A stretch of 64,000 nucleotides of DNA, taken from positions 62,001-126,000 of the forward strand of contig MCFE01000003.1 of assembly GCA_002104905.1 (NCBI GenBank), written 5' to 3'. Positions within the stretch are counted from its first letter, which is position 1. Every line of letters begins with the position of its first letter. The notes under the pieces were generated by a model. It did no database searches. It saw nothing but the letters and a program-made list of their open reading frames with translations, and was not told the DNA's origin. This DNA is from Basidiobolus meristosporus CBS 931.73. Taxonomy: Eukaryota; Basidiobolomycota; Basidiobolomycetes; Basidiobolales; Basidiobolaceae. Positions 1-11,700 of the stretch are shown here, piece by piece. A program made the translations under genes and the position numbers.

Positions 1-59
1 AGGTAGGGGTATAAATGTCCGCTAATAGAGATCCATTATAAAATACAAACGAAATCCTT

Positions 60-2137
60 TCAAGACCGCTTTCGTTGGTTTTGGTAAGCAGAGGAATCTG
101 GTGATCGAGTAATTACTTCAGTGATTACTTCATCGATGCTTGTTTCTGATGACAGAGGCCTAGAGCTGGGCTGGGAATCACCGTCCTGCGGCATAGAAAT
201 TGGTGTCAAGTCTTTCAGTGGATTGCCTCCACCCATTCGGGTAAATTCAGTGTGTGCAACCTTTCTTTTGAGTAGCCTTAAGGTCTCCAAAAGTAAGTTA
301 CAATAGTTACCACAGTTTTTCCAAAGCAGGCTCAAATGTCTCAACACCCTTACTAAGAATTTGAAGCATGTTAGTGATCTTTGAGACTGCTCAGAATTTT
401 TAGATCTAGCGCCATGCAGATAGAAAACTGCGGCACTATACACCGAACAACCAAAGAAAGGATGTATTCGAATTGGAGGCACCTCCTTGATACCGTTAAC
501 GACCGCAAGAATATACTTTGCCGCCACAAAGGATTCCCTTAAGGCTGGGCCGAAATACTGGGACTTGACGTTGTAAGCCATCTCTTGGCCGGGAACACGC
601 ATCTTTGTGGAGAGCAGCTTAATTGTGACTGCGTGCTTCAGTGAAATTATAAACGAACTGAATAAATATGCATCGCTCTTCTGGGTATGCTTCTCAGGTG
701 TAAGACGTAAATCTTGCGGTAGAAATGTCTCCCAATTCTCTACAGCAGTACTGAGTACTGAAAATTCTCTCAGTTGCATCTCCTCTGACAAAAGGTCCAC
801 TTCGTCGTAATATTTGTTCACTCTCGCAAAAATTATTGAAAGCGTGATCAGAGAAGAAAATTGGTTCAATTGGAACTCGTCTTCCACGCTAAATACCGGC
901 AAACCATTGATTAGCTTCAAACGTGGATTTTGTGCTGGCATTCCGTTCTCCCAATTCGAGCATTCTACCGGCAATGATAAAGCAACATCGGCTATGTTGA
1001 CAGTTACGGGATATTTCCCCTCCGCTGAGAGAATGTGATCTAAAGTGCAGCAGTACCACCAAGCTCTTCTTTTTGTCTCAACATCAACCCACGTTTGCTG
1101 AGTCCATGTTTTCCGAGTAGTTCGAGTACTCATCCATTCTATGAATCTTCATAAGCTGGCTCAGCCTATAAAAGAGTTAGATCTCAAGCCACAGTACGCA
1201 AGACTCAACCAGAGAAGGGGAATATTTTGACTGACCTAATGGCTATACCTATTTTGTAAATGGTTATTATTGTAGTTACTTGTGGGAGAAAATTACCCAA
1301 CATACCAATGTAGATATAAGATCGATTCTGACGTCCACATGAGATCTCATACAGACTCATTATCAAAAGCGACTGTAAAACCTCAATGGATGCGTCATCG
1401 CAGGAAGACAGTATATTGTCCTCAAAGTATTGAGAGTGAGTGGAATCCGGGTTCTCCTCGACATATCTTGAGGCAAGAGCGCAGACACTACTCAGCAGAA
1501 GTCTATGTACACTTCCCTGATGGTAATTCATCAGGAAGTTCGTTTTGTGTATTATTGGAATATGAATATAGATGTGATCGAAGAAGGCCGATATCAGCAT
1601 GCTTTCGGAGTCAGCATTCGTGAGAGCGCCGTCGGAATATGAAAATTCGCTAGGAGAGTAGGGGGAAGGAGTCAGCTGAGTAGTGGAACTAGAGTCTGGA
1701 CTTGACAATAAGCTGATAGGGTTCTGCATGTCAGTATCGTGTTCAGTTTCAGAAAGAAGCGAGGGATTATCCGGGATGGGAAAGCCATTTGATGGATTGC
1801 AAGTACGGATGAATTGATCGTCAGTTAATCCGCCATTCTCCTCCATACCCTCGCTAGCTTGGGAGGAAGTTACCTCAAATATTTTGCCTCCATCCATTTT
1901 CAATACTGTCTGTTGAAAGTTCCCCGACACGCCCGAAAGAAACCCAAAAGCGTCTGTCATACTCTGCCGTGGTCCTCTGCGCTTAGTCCCCGTTAAGAAC
2001 GTGCACGGGATATTCAGACGGCTACAAGTACTACAGGAAGGTTTAAGGGCATCGCAGCGAACTTTCATTTTGCGACAACAATCACAAGCCTGGGTAAGTC
2101 GTTTACGCTTTGACGAGGAAGAGAAATCGAAATTCAT
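60..2137 (-). CDS. Zn2Cys6 fungal transcription factor
   Basis: Probable nuclear DNA-binding regulator. The N-terminus has the six-cysteine binuclear zinc cluster (CDCCRKMKVRCD, then CSTCSRLNIPC) followed by a basic linker (TKRRGPR). The middle matches the fungal-specific transcription factor domain, including the RRAWWYCCTLDHILS signature. I read three exons: 2137-1297, a 13-nt microexon 1248-1236 (completing GIAIR), and 1165-60. Introns are 48 and 70 nt. After the second acceptor the expected helix (LSQLMKIHRMDEY) is in one frame, but the conserved block TWVDVETKRRAWW is in the next. A one-base shift therefore lies at about 1110-1150, either a real lesion or a sequence error. Full length would be about 640 residues. 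Target genes cannot be inferred. The family call is secure; the exon 2-3 join is not. Confidence 0.85.
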
Positions 2138-4125
2138 TACACAAGAAAAAAATACTAAATCTAATATGTATGAACTGGCCTACTGAAAGCAAACACACAA
2201 AAACACAGACCAAGCCAGGTGCAACTGAAGAGAAACTATTATTATAAAAAATGAAGAGATGAAGATAGAGGTCTTGAGAAGGCCCATCGGTTCCTAATAT
2301 AGTAGCACGAACCAAGGTTAAAGTTTATGTCAAATAATATTACCACAGCCTGATTTAGTACTTTCATGCGCATTTAGCTGGTGCCAGATGAACTAGATCA
2401 GGGAATGCTCAATTTTAACATGCAAGATCATGAATCACCGTGGACAGAAATATTCGGAAAGTCCCGATTAATGAGGGCATTTATCCAAAAGGTAGTGAAA
2501 CACCAGTCTAAATCGCAGTTTGATCTGTTATGAAGGTTTGCAACGTTGATATTGATGAAGGGTCAGGTAAGAGTAATGGCTTTATCGGAGCGCAATGACG
2601 CTGTATTGGCTACAGGACTTGAGTGAAATCAGCAATGGTATCATATGACGTACGTACAAGTAGTTGATATAGTTAAATTGCCAAAATACTGAACGAACAC
2701 AAGAGTTACCTTTAACAGGAACTCTTCATTGTCGACCAGCCTTTATCCGAATCAACCATGGCAGCAGGGATTGCTATTATTTGATGTTGCTCATTCCAAT
2801 AATGTACACGTGTTACGCGGAATAATTCCGTGTGTAGAACGGCAATTCTTGATCACTCTAGATCAGCATTGTGATTTATGTGACAGTCCAAAATTTGGGA
2901 GCAAGAAGCCCAGTTGGATTTGGACGCCAAGCCTGAAGGAGTCACTTTTACTACCCTACATTGATACACAAGCTCGCGTACGGATTAATATACTCCTTGA
3001 AGAGTTCAAGGTGGCATTGTGATACTCTCGTGTGAAATATCTCTACTCTGAATGTATATTCGTACAAAAGCATCAGCTATCCCTCCCCATAAAGGCATAG
3101 AAGAAAAGTATTGAACAATTCCCGCAAATAGAGCGCCAGGTAGATGGACTAATCCATCATCTTGACCCTGCTTAGTCTTGATGACCTACCCATGCTGTCG
3201 GAGTGGTAGCACTATTAGCTAAATTGTGGGGAAGTAGTAAGTTTGTGGTGTGCTTTCGATATCGCAATGCTGACATCAAAACGCAGTCAATATCATGAAG
3301 CAGGCGGCTTACAGAAGAACTTACCGGAGCATGCATCCTTTCTCCATATTCCGACGCCTCACGAGTGATCCTCAGCCGAGATATCGGCCGTTTCAAACCC
3401 ATCGAACCTTATCATACTGGAAATACAAAATATTCATGTTCACCTGCTATTCTAACAAGTGGATTAAATCTTAATCTCGATAGTGGTATGAAGGATTACC
3501 CTGGATGAGAAATTTCGTACCCGAAGCAGAATTTTGTGGTATGTCCGATGTGGATGGAACTGGTTTCTGGCTTTTCCCTGCGACTTCGAAGGAAAATTAT
3601 ATTGAAACATTTATTTCCTAATCGGTTCTCGAAGCAACTGCTCCTCTAAATGAGGAGTAGGTAGAGGAAGGGAGCTGCTTGAAAAGGAAAGCCAAAGAAG
3701 CTGCTCTGGAAATTGTGACTCATGAGAAAGTGAGTATATATTACGAAAGCCCAATGCCTCACTATTGGTTAAAGATAACCAGGTAGTAAATATAATATTA
3801 AGCTTGAGAAATTTCAAGGGCACAGAGGGTGGTGACCTTTTGTATACTCATAATTAGAGAAAGAATTCTACGTCTAAACTGGTAAAGTGGGTAAATTACT
3901 GAGTACTACATCAGATCGAGTATGCCTTGATTGTCAATTATTTCCTATTTGCTTGAACCGCTAGTAGGACGAACTGGTATCTGATTGTTGATTTTTTGTC
4001 GTGTTGCTAGTGAATATATACCTATAGCCAAACCTAACCCTAGTGTGATGCTTGCTAATTGGATATTGATTATCTACACTATATATGATTTGCATGTCTG
4101 ATTTAACTCTTGCTCTTGCTACACC
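2138..4125. other. Intergenic region without an assigned gene
   Basis: This stretch of almost 2 kb lies between the transcription factor and SQS1. It is AT-rich and has only short open frames. The longest plus-strand frame is 2729-3022 (97 codons), preceded by a possible acceptor (ctttaacag at about 2719). The longest minus frame is 3402-3172 (76 codons). Neither resembles a family I recognise, and neither joins into a longer conserved product. Upstream exons of SQS1 could lie in the last few hundred bases, but I could not identify one. Confidence 0.4.
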
Positions 4126-5706
4126 ATGAGCACTAGTTTGTGTGGAGACATAGAACGACAGCAACGCGTGGCTAAGTATTTGGCTGAAGTAGAAACCTTA
4201 AAATCAGCGGACCTATTCAGAGTTTGTGGAAATATTGGTGATCGTTGAGAGTGATATTAACTCGATATTATTATTGCCAGGAGGAAAGTCTCAGTGACGA
4301 TGGTTCTTTCGACAAAATCAATGAAGTGTATACAACTAGTATCGATAGACAAACGACCTCTGGCTCAGAGCTAGAAAATACAGATGTTTCAAATCTCAGC
4401 GAAAATGAATCTTCGAAGAGTGCGAGTGAGGACGATGAGTTGTGGAAGAAGCTCGGGGAAATGAGTCTAGTCAGCCTTAATAGAACCCCTAAAAAAAGTA
4501 CCAAAAGGTTTCCAGTAAAAGGCTCTCCACAGAATTCAGAAGTTGCTCAGCCGATCGTTACTAGAGGAGCGAAAAAGAAAAGCACGTCGGAAGAAAACGC
4601 ACGCTTTATGGCCGTTTTGAATGGGTCTTTCCCTCGCAGTTACAGTAGGAACGAAGAGAAGGGGAAGCCAGAGGGATATCTCTCTGTCACAGAGGATGCC
4701 TCCAGTAACCCTACAAAGGGAACTTTTCCCCTTAATCGAACACAACCAAAGCTGCCAATGAAGAGCAACATCCAAATCAAAAAAGCCGCTCAAGGTATGA
4801 AATCTCCACCCCAAAAGCAAATGCTTTTGAGTGAGCCCACTGCATCTGCAGGCTCCGATTCTGAAGGTATCGAAATAGAACAGCTCATATATAACAACGA
4901 CTCCCCGACCACAAATATTCAAGGTAAGTTACAGTGCGCGCTTTCCACTTATGCCATACTCAACAATACTGGATTACCCATAGTTTCAAGGCGCCCTGCA
5001 ACCTCCGAACCAGTCATTAAGTCAAAAGGCAAAGGCCAAACGCAAAATGAAAAATACAGACAAGACAAACCGAGCCCAATCAATACCAACAACCAAACTA
5101 CAGACATTTATCACATCAACGGGTTGATCCATAGATTTGTAAAAGATCCCAAACTGTTGAGCATTTCGTTACAGCCTATGGATAAAGCGATGCGCCAATC
5201 TGTTCACCTCCTCGCCAATGTATATAACCTGAAGTCCAAAAGTCAAGGGGCTGGTGATAAAAGGTATATGGATACATGTCTAATATGCCTGACTGTTTAT
5301 TCACTTTCAATTCTATGTTAGATACCCAGTGCTTTATCGGACCATGAATACAACAGCAAAGCCAAATCAAGGCAAAATTCGACGAATCCTTCGCTCCAAT
5401 TGCGCCCAACGTAACTCAGAAACTGCCCACAAATCAGCTGGTAAAGACAAATTAAAGGACAAAGCCTCTACACCCTCGAAACCCTCCAGGATGTACAACC
5501 CCAATTCACCGGTCCCACCGGTAGGCTCTGTAGTGGGTCAGTTTGCCAGGCCTATCGAAGAGTCAAATATTGGCCATCAGATGTTGCAAAAGATGGGTTG
5601 GTCACCTGGTAAAGGTTTGACATCTGGTTCATCCTCTGGTAGAGCCACTCCAGTCGAAGTGATCGTAAGAGGTAGAAGCCGCCGTGGTCTAGGAGGTGCA
5701 TTATGA
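4126..5706 (+). CDS. SQS1: R3H and G-patch domain protein, Sqs1-like (Prp43 cofactor)
   Basis: In yeast, Sqs1/Pfa1 activates the DEAH helicase Prp43 in ribosome biogenesis and splicing. The C-terminal order here is R3H (LIHRFVKDPKLLS followed by KSKSQGAGDKRYPVLYRT, about residues 300-355) and then a terminal G-patch (IGHQMLQKMGWSPGKGLT... GRSRRGLG). The N-terminal half is acidic and serine-rich. I assign four exons: 4126-4221, 4281-4923, 4984-5263 and 5322-5706, totalling 467 aa. All joins keep frame. The 60-nt intron at 4924-4983 is a multiple of three with canonical gtaagt..ag ends, so an ORF caller would read through it. The chosen ATG at 4126 has a stop upstream in frame, but a further 5' exon is possible because homologues often start with an RG-rich tail that is absent here. 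Confidence 0.85.
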
Positions 5707-6205
5707 TGTATTACGAAATTTATTAAATGAAAGTGTTGGCAACAACAATCATATCCATGTAAAGTTCACTAAAAACTGTTACTTTGCTCTATCTGAGCCA
5801 AGCTACGCAACAGCAACCGTAAGCCCATGATATGGAAGGATGATCAGTCATGATCTAAAAATAATAGAATGTCAACCTGAGCCATATCGGTTGGTTTACA
5901 TGATAATGTATATATTGAAAGAACACACTTGGAAAGCGAACAATACGACAGGTTGACTGATAAGTTGCGCGATAGAGATACAAGCTTTATGCAACTTTCT
6001 AAAAAATAACCGAACTCGAGTTCGCGTCAATGCAAATACAGCTGGAAACTGGGATGACAAGTGAAGTGCAGAAGAGAATATCACAAGAAAAATGGAATTA
6101 ACATTACAATATGAGTAAATCAACCAAAAAGCCAAATACACTGAAACTAAGCGCCAAGGTTAGCGCGATATGTATATACTATATTACGTTCTAGTGGCAC
6201 AGCGC
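5707..6205. other. Convergent intergenic region
   Basis: The 3' flanks of SQS1 (+) and CAF40 (-) meet here. The sequence is AT-rich with only short frames. I see nothing beyond presumptive untranslated and polyadenylation sequence. Confidence 0.5.
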
Positions 6206-7604
6206 CTAATTAGCAGTCATACCACCTTCCGAAAGAGTGATTAGCAATTGATTGAGGGCTCTTTTGACAACCACATCATCTTTGATCACTGGGACAAAGG
6301 TGTTGTCGCGTAGTGGGCCGGGCAAGCATGCTCGAAGAGCCTCGCGCGCTCTGGAAATGAACGATGGATACGAGAATTAGTAAACAAGATACACCCTTGA
6401 TGGCACCAAGTTTCACAATTAGCAAACCTTTGATTCTCGGCCAAACGAAGATAGCAACGAATCACATGCTTCAATAAGCGGCTTGACTGACTTTCAGTTA
6501 GATGCATCACCATATTCTCAAGCACAGTGATTACAGCAGAAAAGCGTTCATACGTCTGGCATATATACAACAATCCATAATCATCCTGAAGGATTTTTTG
6601 CAATATAAAGATGGCGACCTGCGGATCCATGAATTTAGGTCAACCAAATCCGAATATCAGTTCTTAATGATGCACTTACAGTTTTGGAGAGTTCTGCGCC
6701 ATGATTCATTATGCGAAGGCATATAGGTATGATTTCCGTGTTCAACAAAAAACTGACCACTTCCGGTGAATCTTGCTATGTAAAGCGAATGGCTTTAGGA
6801 TGAATGCTTGGATGTGAAAACGCTAAAACGTACCTTAACAAGAGCCCCAATAACACCCAATGCAGTGAGTCGTAAATATTCGAAAGGCTTGGCATTGTCC
6901 GTGGTATTTAACATTGGATACAAGAAATACGGGAAATGTGCTATATTTGATTGTCCTGTTAGCCTAGTCTTTTGATAAACGCAGCGAATTCGGGTACATA
7001 CTGCTGAGAAAGGGTAGTCTTGTTTCTGTGTGACTAGCGACGCATTGAAGAAGTGCAAGGGAGTTGCAAACACGGTTCGAAATGGCAGAAGGAAGATCCG
7101 AATCAAGCAACGGATACACGGTGACAATTTCCTGTAACAAGATCGACATAACACCTTGGTTTATTGAGCTCAAATTAGTAAGCGACCGATAAAGTTAGTC
7201 ATATACAACCTACCATAGGAATTCCATAAGACTACAGCGAGATCTTCGAAAGTCTCGCGTCTTTTTGCCAATTGACTCAACGCTTGCTCTCGAGTATCAG
7301 GATGAAATAAATCAAGAATGAAAGAATAGATGGCCTCTTCCTCCATTAGCGTGTACCTCTGCTGCTGAAACGATCCGCTAGCAGCGGCGTTACCAGCGTT
7401 ATTCGCGCCATAATAGGGATCATTCAACGCGTTATTCAAATTCTGCATGCTGTTGGCACCACTATTCAAAGCTATTACGCGGTATCATTGGATCAATAAG
7501 GTGAACAAGTAATTTGTGATATTATGAAGCCAGCACCCACCTTGGTTAAGCTGTAGGTATTGTTGAAGCTGATGGCTACCGTTCTGTTGGCCTAAGGTAT
7601 GCAT
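6206..7604 (-). CDS. CAF40: CCR4-NOT complex subunit Caf40/Rcd1/CNOT9
   Basis: CNOT9 is the armadillo-repeat subunit of the CCR4-NOT deadenylase complex in mRNA decay and repression. The product is 337 aa and nearly entirely Rcd1 domain: [101 protein letters not shown] and [18 protein letters not shown] short Q/N/G/A-rich N-terminus precedes it. Seven exons with frame kept at each join: 7604-7541, 7471-7214, 7154-7002, 6940-6834, 6775-6680, 6618-6428 and 6350-6206. Introns are 58-77 nt. The start at 7604 gives [10 protein letters not shown]. The gene is convergent with SQS1. No defect is seen. Confidence 0.96.
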
Positions 7605-8770
7605 AACGCTAATTCCAAGAACCTGCACGGAGATGTACAATCTATTAAGTAGCTTTGGCAAGACAAAGGTTTAGGCGAGAATAATAGGCGGCATTCACTT
7701 AAATCGGAAGCATTGAAATCATCAGTATTTTATTCCCAATATTTTTACGATGGTTTATTCACTAGTAATAGTCACCTTCAACAGCTCTGGCACGAAGCAG
7801 CGTGAGTGGACCAAAATAGATCGGTGGAGATGGTACGCGTTCAATCATAACAAGGAATTTTCCTAGCGACCATTGGCCATGAAAGTATTCGTACAAAAAC
7901 AACAAATTACTGATGTTGACAGTGTAAACAAAATGGAGCCGAAAGAAAAATCAGATTTTGAAGGTCAAAAAAAGTTTTTCGCCCTATCGATTCGTCAAAA
8001 TCAATTGAAGTGCAAATGGCACGGGAGAGGTGGTTGTGAGGGAGGGTTGGATTATGGTGGTCAAAGTATGCCGAAGTGAAATAATTCATCGATGATTTGA
8101 AGTTTTTACCTTCTTTCAGCTAAACTACCCTCCTAACTTGGCTAAACCATTTAGACTAGATATTCTGTTTCCCTCATTATAATCCCTATCCTTAGTGTTA
8201 TTATCTAACTTACATACTTACTAGTATCCCTCCATATATTATATTGGACTGACCCTATTCCCATAACCCTATACTCTGCCTAGCCCTAAAGCCTACCCTC
8301 AACTGTTTTGTTATATTGGCGTCGTATATGGCTGGTATGTTTCTTTTTCTTCAACGACTCTATGCGTCTTGATCATCGACCACTTGATCATTTCTTTTTT
8401 CTTTCTTCGTTTGAGCCCGTTTGCTTTGGTTCGTTGTTTTCCACGTTCGACCAGTCCTACCGTGCGTTCTTTGTTTTGCTCTGAAGCGCACACTACTCCA
8501 TACCGTTCTTTCTTTATTTCCAACTATGTCTAGCCTCGGGTTTTCACGGTGGCGGGAGTTTTCGTGGGAAACACTTCCACGCGCCACGGAAAACTAGGGC
8601 ATGACTCCAATTTCCTTCAACACACTTTGCTGTGATTGTCTAGTTGCTTTGCACACTCCTCGCACTATGTCTCCTTCTTATCTCTCACCAGATGATCAAG
8701 ATTAGCTTTACCATTTAGACGTGTATTGTCCGAGCCTCGTCTAACCATTTTACATCCCCTTTTTGTTGAT
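7605..8770. other. Divergent intergenic region between CAF40 and CHD1
   Basis: About 1.1 kb holding the CAF40 promoter and the region upstream of CHD1. The part from about 8,100 to 8,700 is pyrimidine-rich on the plus strand, as in long fungal promoters or leaders. Short frames at 7873-8079 and 8311-8587 show no recognisable similarity. The first coding exon of CHD1 may lie near 8,590-8,770, for example at the ATG near 8,667, but no consistent splice join was found. Confidence 0.45.
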
Positions 8771-11700
8771 CAATCTGTTGTATACTCGAATCGCAAGCAG
8801 CAACAGAGGTAGATACTCCGTATGACGGTCTCAGAAGTGCTAGCGAGGGTGGTGAAGATAATGAAAGTGTGGTATCTGTATCTGCGTCCGACTATGAATC
8901 CGACCCTGGTGCGTCAAGCGGATTAGATCACAAAAGACAAGGTCGTCGTCCAACTCCCGTCACTCAGTCATTGAATGCGAGCAGTGAGAACGAAATGGAG
9001 CGTAAGCCAACCCTCAAAGGTAACAAAAGAATCATCACAGAAGAGAGTAGCGAAGAGCAAGAGACATTCGAAACAAACAAAGATGTTCCTCACACTGAGA
9101 GCGAATTCTCGGATGGATTTTCTCAAGATCATGTCATAGATGACACCTTTGAAGAGGTTGTTGGTTCCGATGATTCCATACCGATCCCACCACCCAAAAG
9201 ACGTCTAAATGGTCTTGGTCAAAGTCGGAAGTCAAACACAGACACATATGACCCCGAATTATTTGGGTTGCGTCGTTCGTCTCGGCCACACATACCGTCC
9301 AACACAAACAAGGTATGCGGCCCAGGTTTTAGTTTAACTGGCGCCAAGTGCATTGCTAACTTGCCTTATAATCGCATTAGGATTCAGAGTCTGAGGATGA
9401 ATCCGAGGATGATTTCGAATCACAAAGCTCTAGCAGTGAGTCCGAAGAGTTTGACGAAGATAGCGACAGCGATTACGGTTCTCGAAGTAAAAAGAAGAAG
9501 AGCAACCTCAAGGCGGCTAACTCTCGTAGAGCTGCTGCGAAACGTAAGTCATTCATCTGGTTTAACTTACCCACTACACGCGTTAAGGCTTGTTCGTTTT
9601 TAGGGAGTCGGTTTATTATGGACGAGGATGACGAGGTCGAGAATTTACGCATGCAAGGTGATGCTGAATCCAACTCGAGTGATGGTGAATGGGGGTCTAA
9701 GAAGAAATCTTCTCGGAGGCGGAAGTGTACGTGTTCCTATTTCTATAATATCAATGATAATTTGTATTGTGATAGAGGCTGATCCAACTTTCTTGTTCAG
9801 TGGTCTCAAGAGCATTTCGTAGCTCCACAGAATCACCATTGCCGGAGGTTCGGTTCTCGATGCGAAGCAGATCCGTTAAAAGTTACAACTGAGAATGACA
9901 TCCTTCGGAGCCAGCTCTGAAGGCGAAGTGGAATTTAATGAATCCTATGCTCCCACTCCAGTCACAGAAGAGGGTATGTTTAGTCTGGATGGGATGCTGA
10001 ATGTCCTGACGAAGCTAACCAATTTCCATAGACGAGGGTGATGTTATTGACAGTGTTCATGACTTTAGATTAGTCAGTGGCGCCGGTACGTTGAAGTTTA
10101 TATATGCGTGTGTGTGTGTGTGTGTCGAAATCATGAACGACTCATGGTTTTTACAACAGATCCTTCGTGTATTGAGGACTCTGACGAATACATCGAGAAC
10201 CTAGAATTCCTTATCAAGTGGAAGAAATACAGCCACCTTCACAACACCTGGGACAAATATGAGTATCTCAAAGGCTTCAAAGGAATTAAGAAGCTTGACA
10301 ATTACATTCGAAATATTGTCTTGGAGGACCAGTACATGCGAATGAATCCCGAGACCAGTCGGGAGGAGTTGGAGCAGCACGACATCAATATGGAGATTGA
10401 ACGGGATATGCTCAAGGATTATAAAACAATAGAGCGTATTATTGCTTCAAGAGAATCTGAGCCGTCAGAGGAAAGGCCTTATCCCGTCACCGAGTATTTT
10501 TGCAAGTGGAAGAGACTTCCATACCAAGCATCGACCTGGGAGTCAGCAGACCTCATTTCTGGGGATTTCCAGAACGAAATCGATGCATTCCTCGATCGCG
10601 ACAGAAGCCAGACACTGCCGTTTAAAAGCACATCCTACAGCAGAGAGAGGCCAACCTTCAAGAAGATTGCCGTGCAGCCAGACTACCTTATTGGTGGAGA
10701 GCTTCGAGACTATCAATTGCACAGTCTGAACTGGATGGCATACTTATGGTCGCGTAACGAAAATGGTATATTGGCTGATGAAATGGGTTTGGGGAAGACT
10801 GTACAGACAATCGCAATCCTCTCTTATTTGTTCCACACCATGAAGATATATGGCCCATTTCTGGTTGTTGTGCCATTATCTACCATTGGCTCATGGCAGC
10901 GAGAGTTTGCCAAATGGGCGCCAGACATGAACCTGATCTGCTACATCGGCGACAACAAATCCAGAGGGATCATTCGTGATTACGAGTTTTACGTTAACTC
11001 CAACGCCCCCACCAAGAAGCTGAAGATGAATGTATGCTTAACTACGTTCGAGCTAGTGTTGAAGGACCGAGCTGAGCTAGGCGCCATCAAGTGGCAGTAT
11101 CTGGCCGTGGATGAAGCTCACCGGCTAAAGAACAATGACTCCCAACTGCACGAGACGCTCAAAGATTTCCACACAGTGAACCGGTTACTTGTTACCGGTA
11201 CGCCTCTTCAGAACTCGGTGAAGGAGCTCTATGCATTGGTTCACTTCCTGATGCCGGACAAGTTTGATCTGAACGGCGACTTCGAGATCAATGTTGGAGA
11301 AGAAAACCAGGAGGAAAAGATCCGCGAGCTCCACGAGCGATTGCGGCCTTACATGCTAAGAAGACTGAAAAAAGATGTTGAGAAGTCGCTACCCAGCAAA
11401 ACAGAGCGTATTTTGCGTGTTGAGTTGGCTCCTCTGCAGATCCATTACTACAAGAACATTCTTTCAAAGAATTTCAACGTGCTCAATAAGGGCGTAAGCG
11501 GCCCAGGCCAGCTCAGCCTCCTCAACATCGCTGTCGAGCTCAAGAAAGCTAGCAACCATCCCTATCTTTTCCCCACCGCAGAGGTTTACAATTCCAACAA
11601 GGATGAGCAGCTCAAGGGGATCATCATGAACAGTGGTAAAATGGTGCTTCTCGACAAGTTGCTGACTCGTTTACGTAAGGACGGTCATCGTGTGTTGATC

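Noticed and set aside
2729-3022. 97-codon frame as an independent gene
   Set aside because: No recognisable motif, no supporting start context or downstream exon; kept only as a note in the intergenic entry.
8311-8587. Overlapping minus frames rich in K/R/E near 8.3-8.6 kb
   Set aside because: The composition comes from a pyrimidine-rich plus strand, not from a conserved protein.
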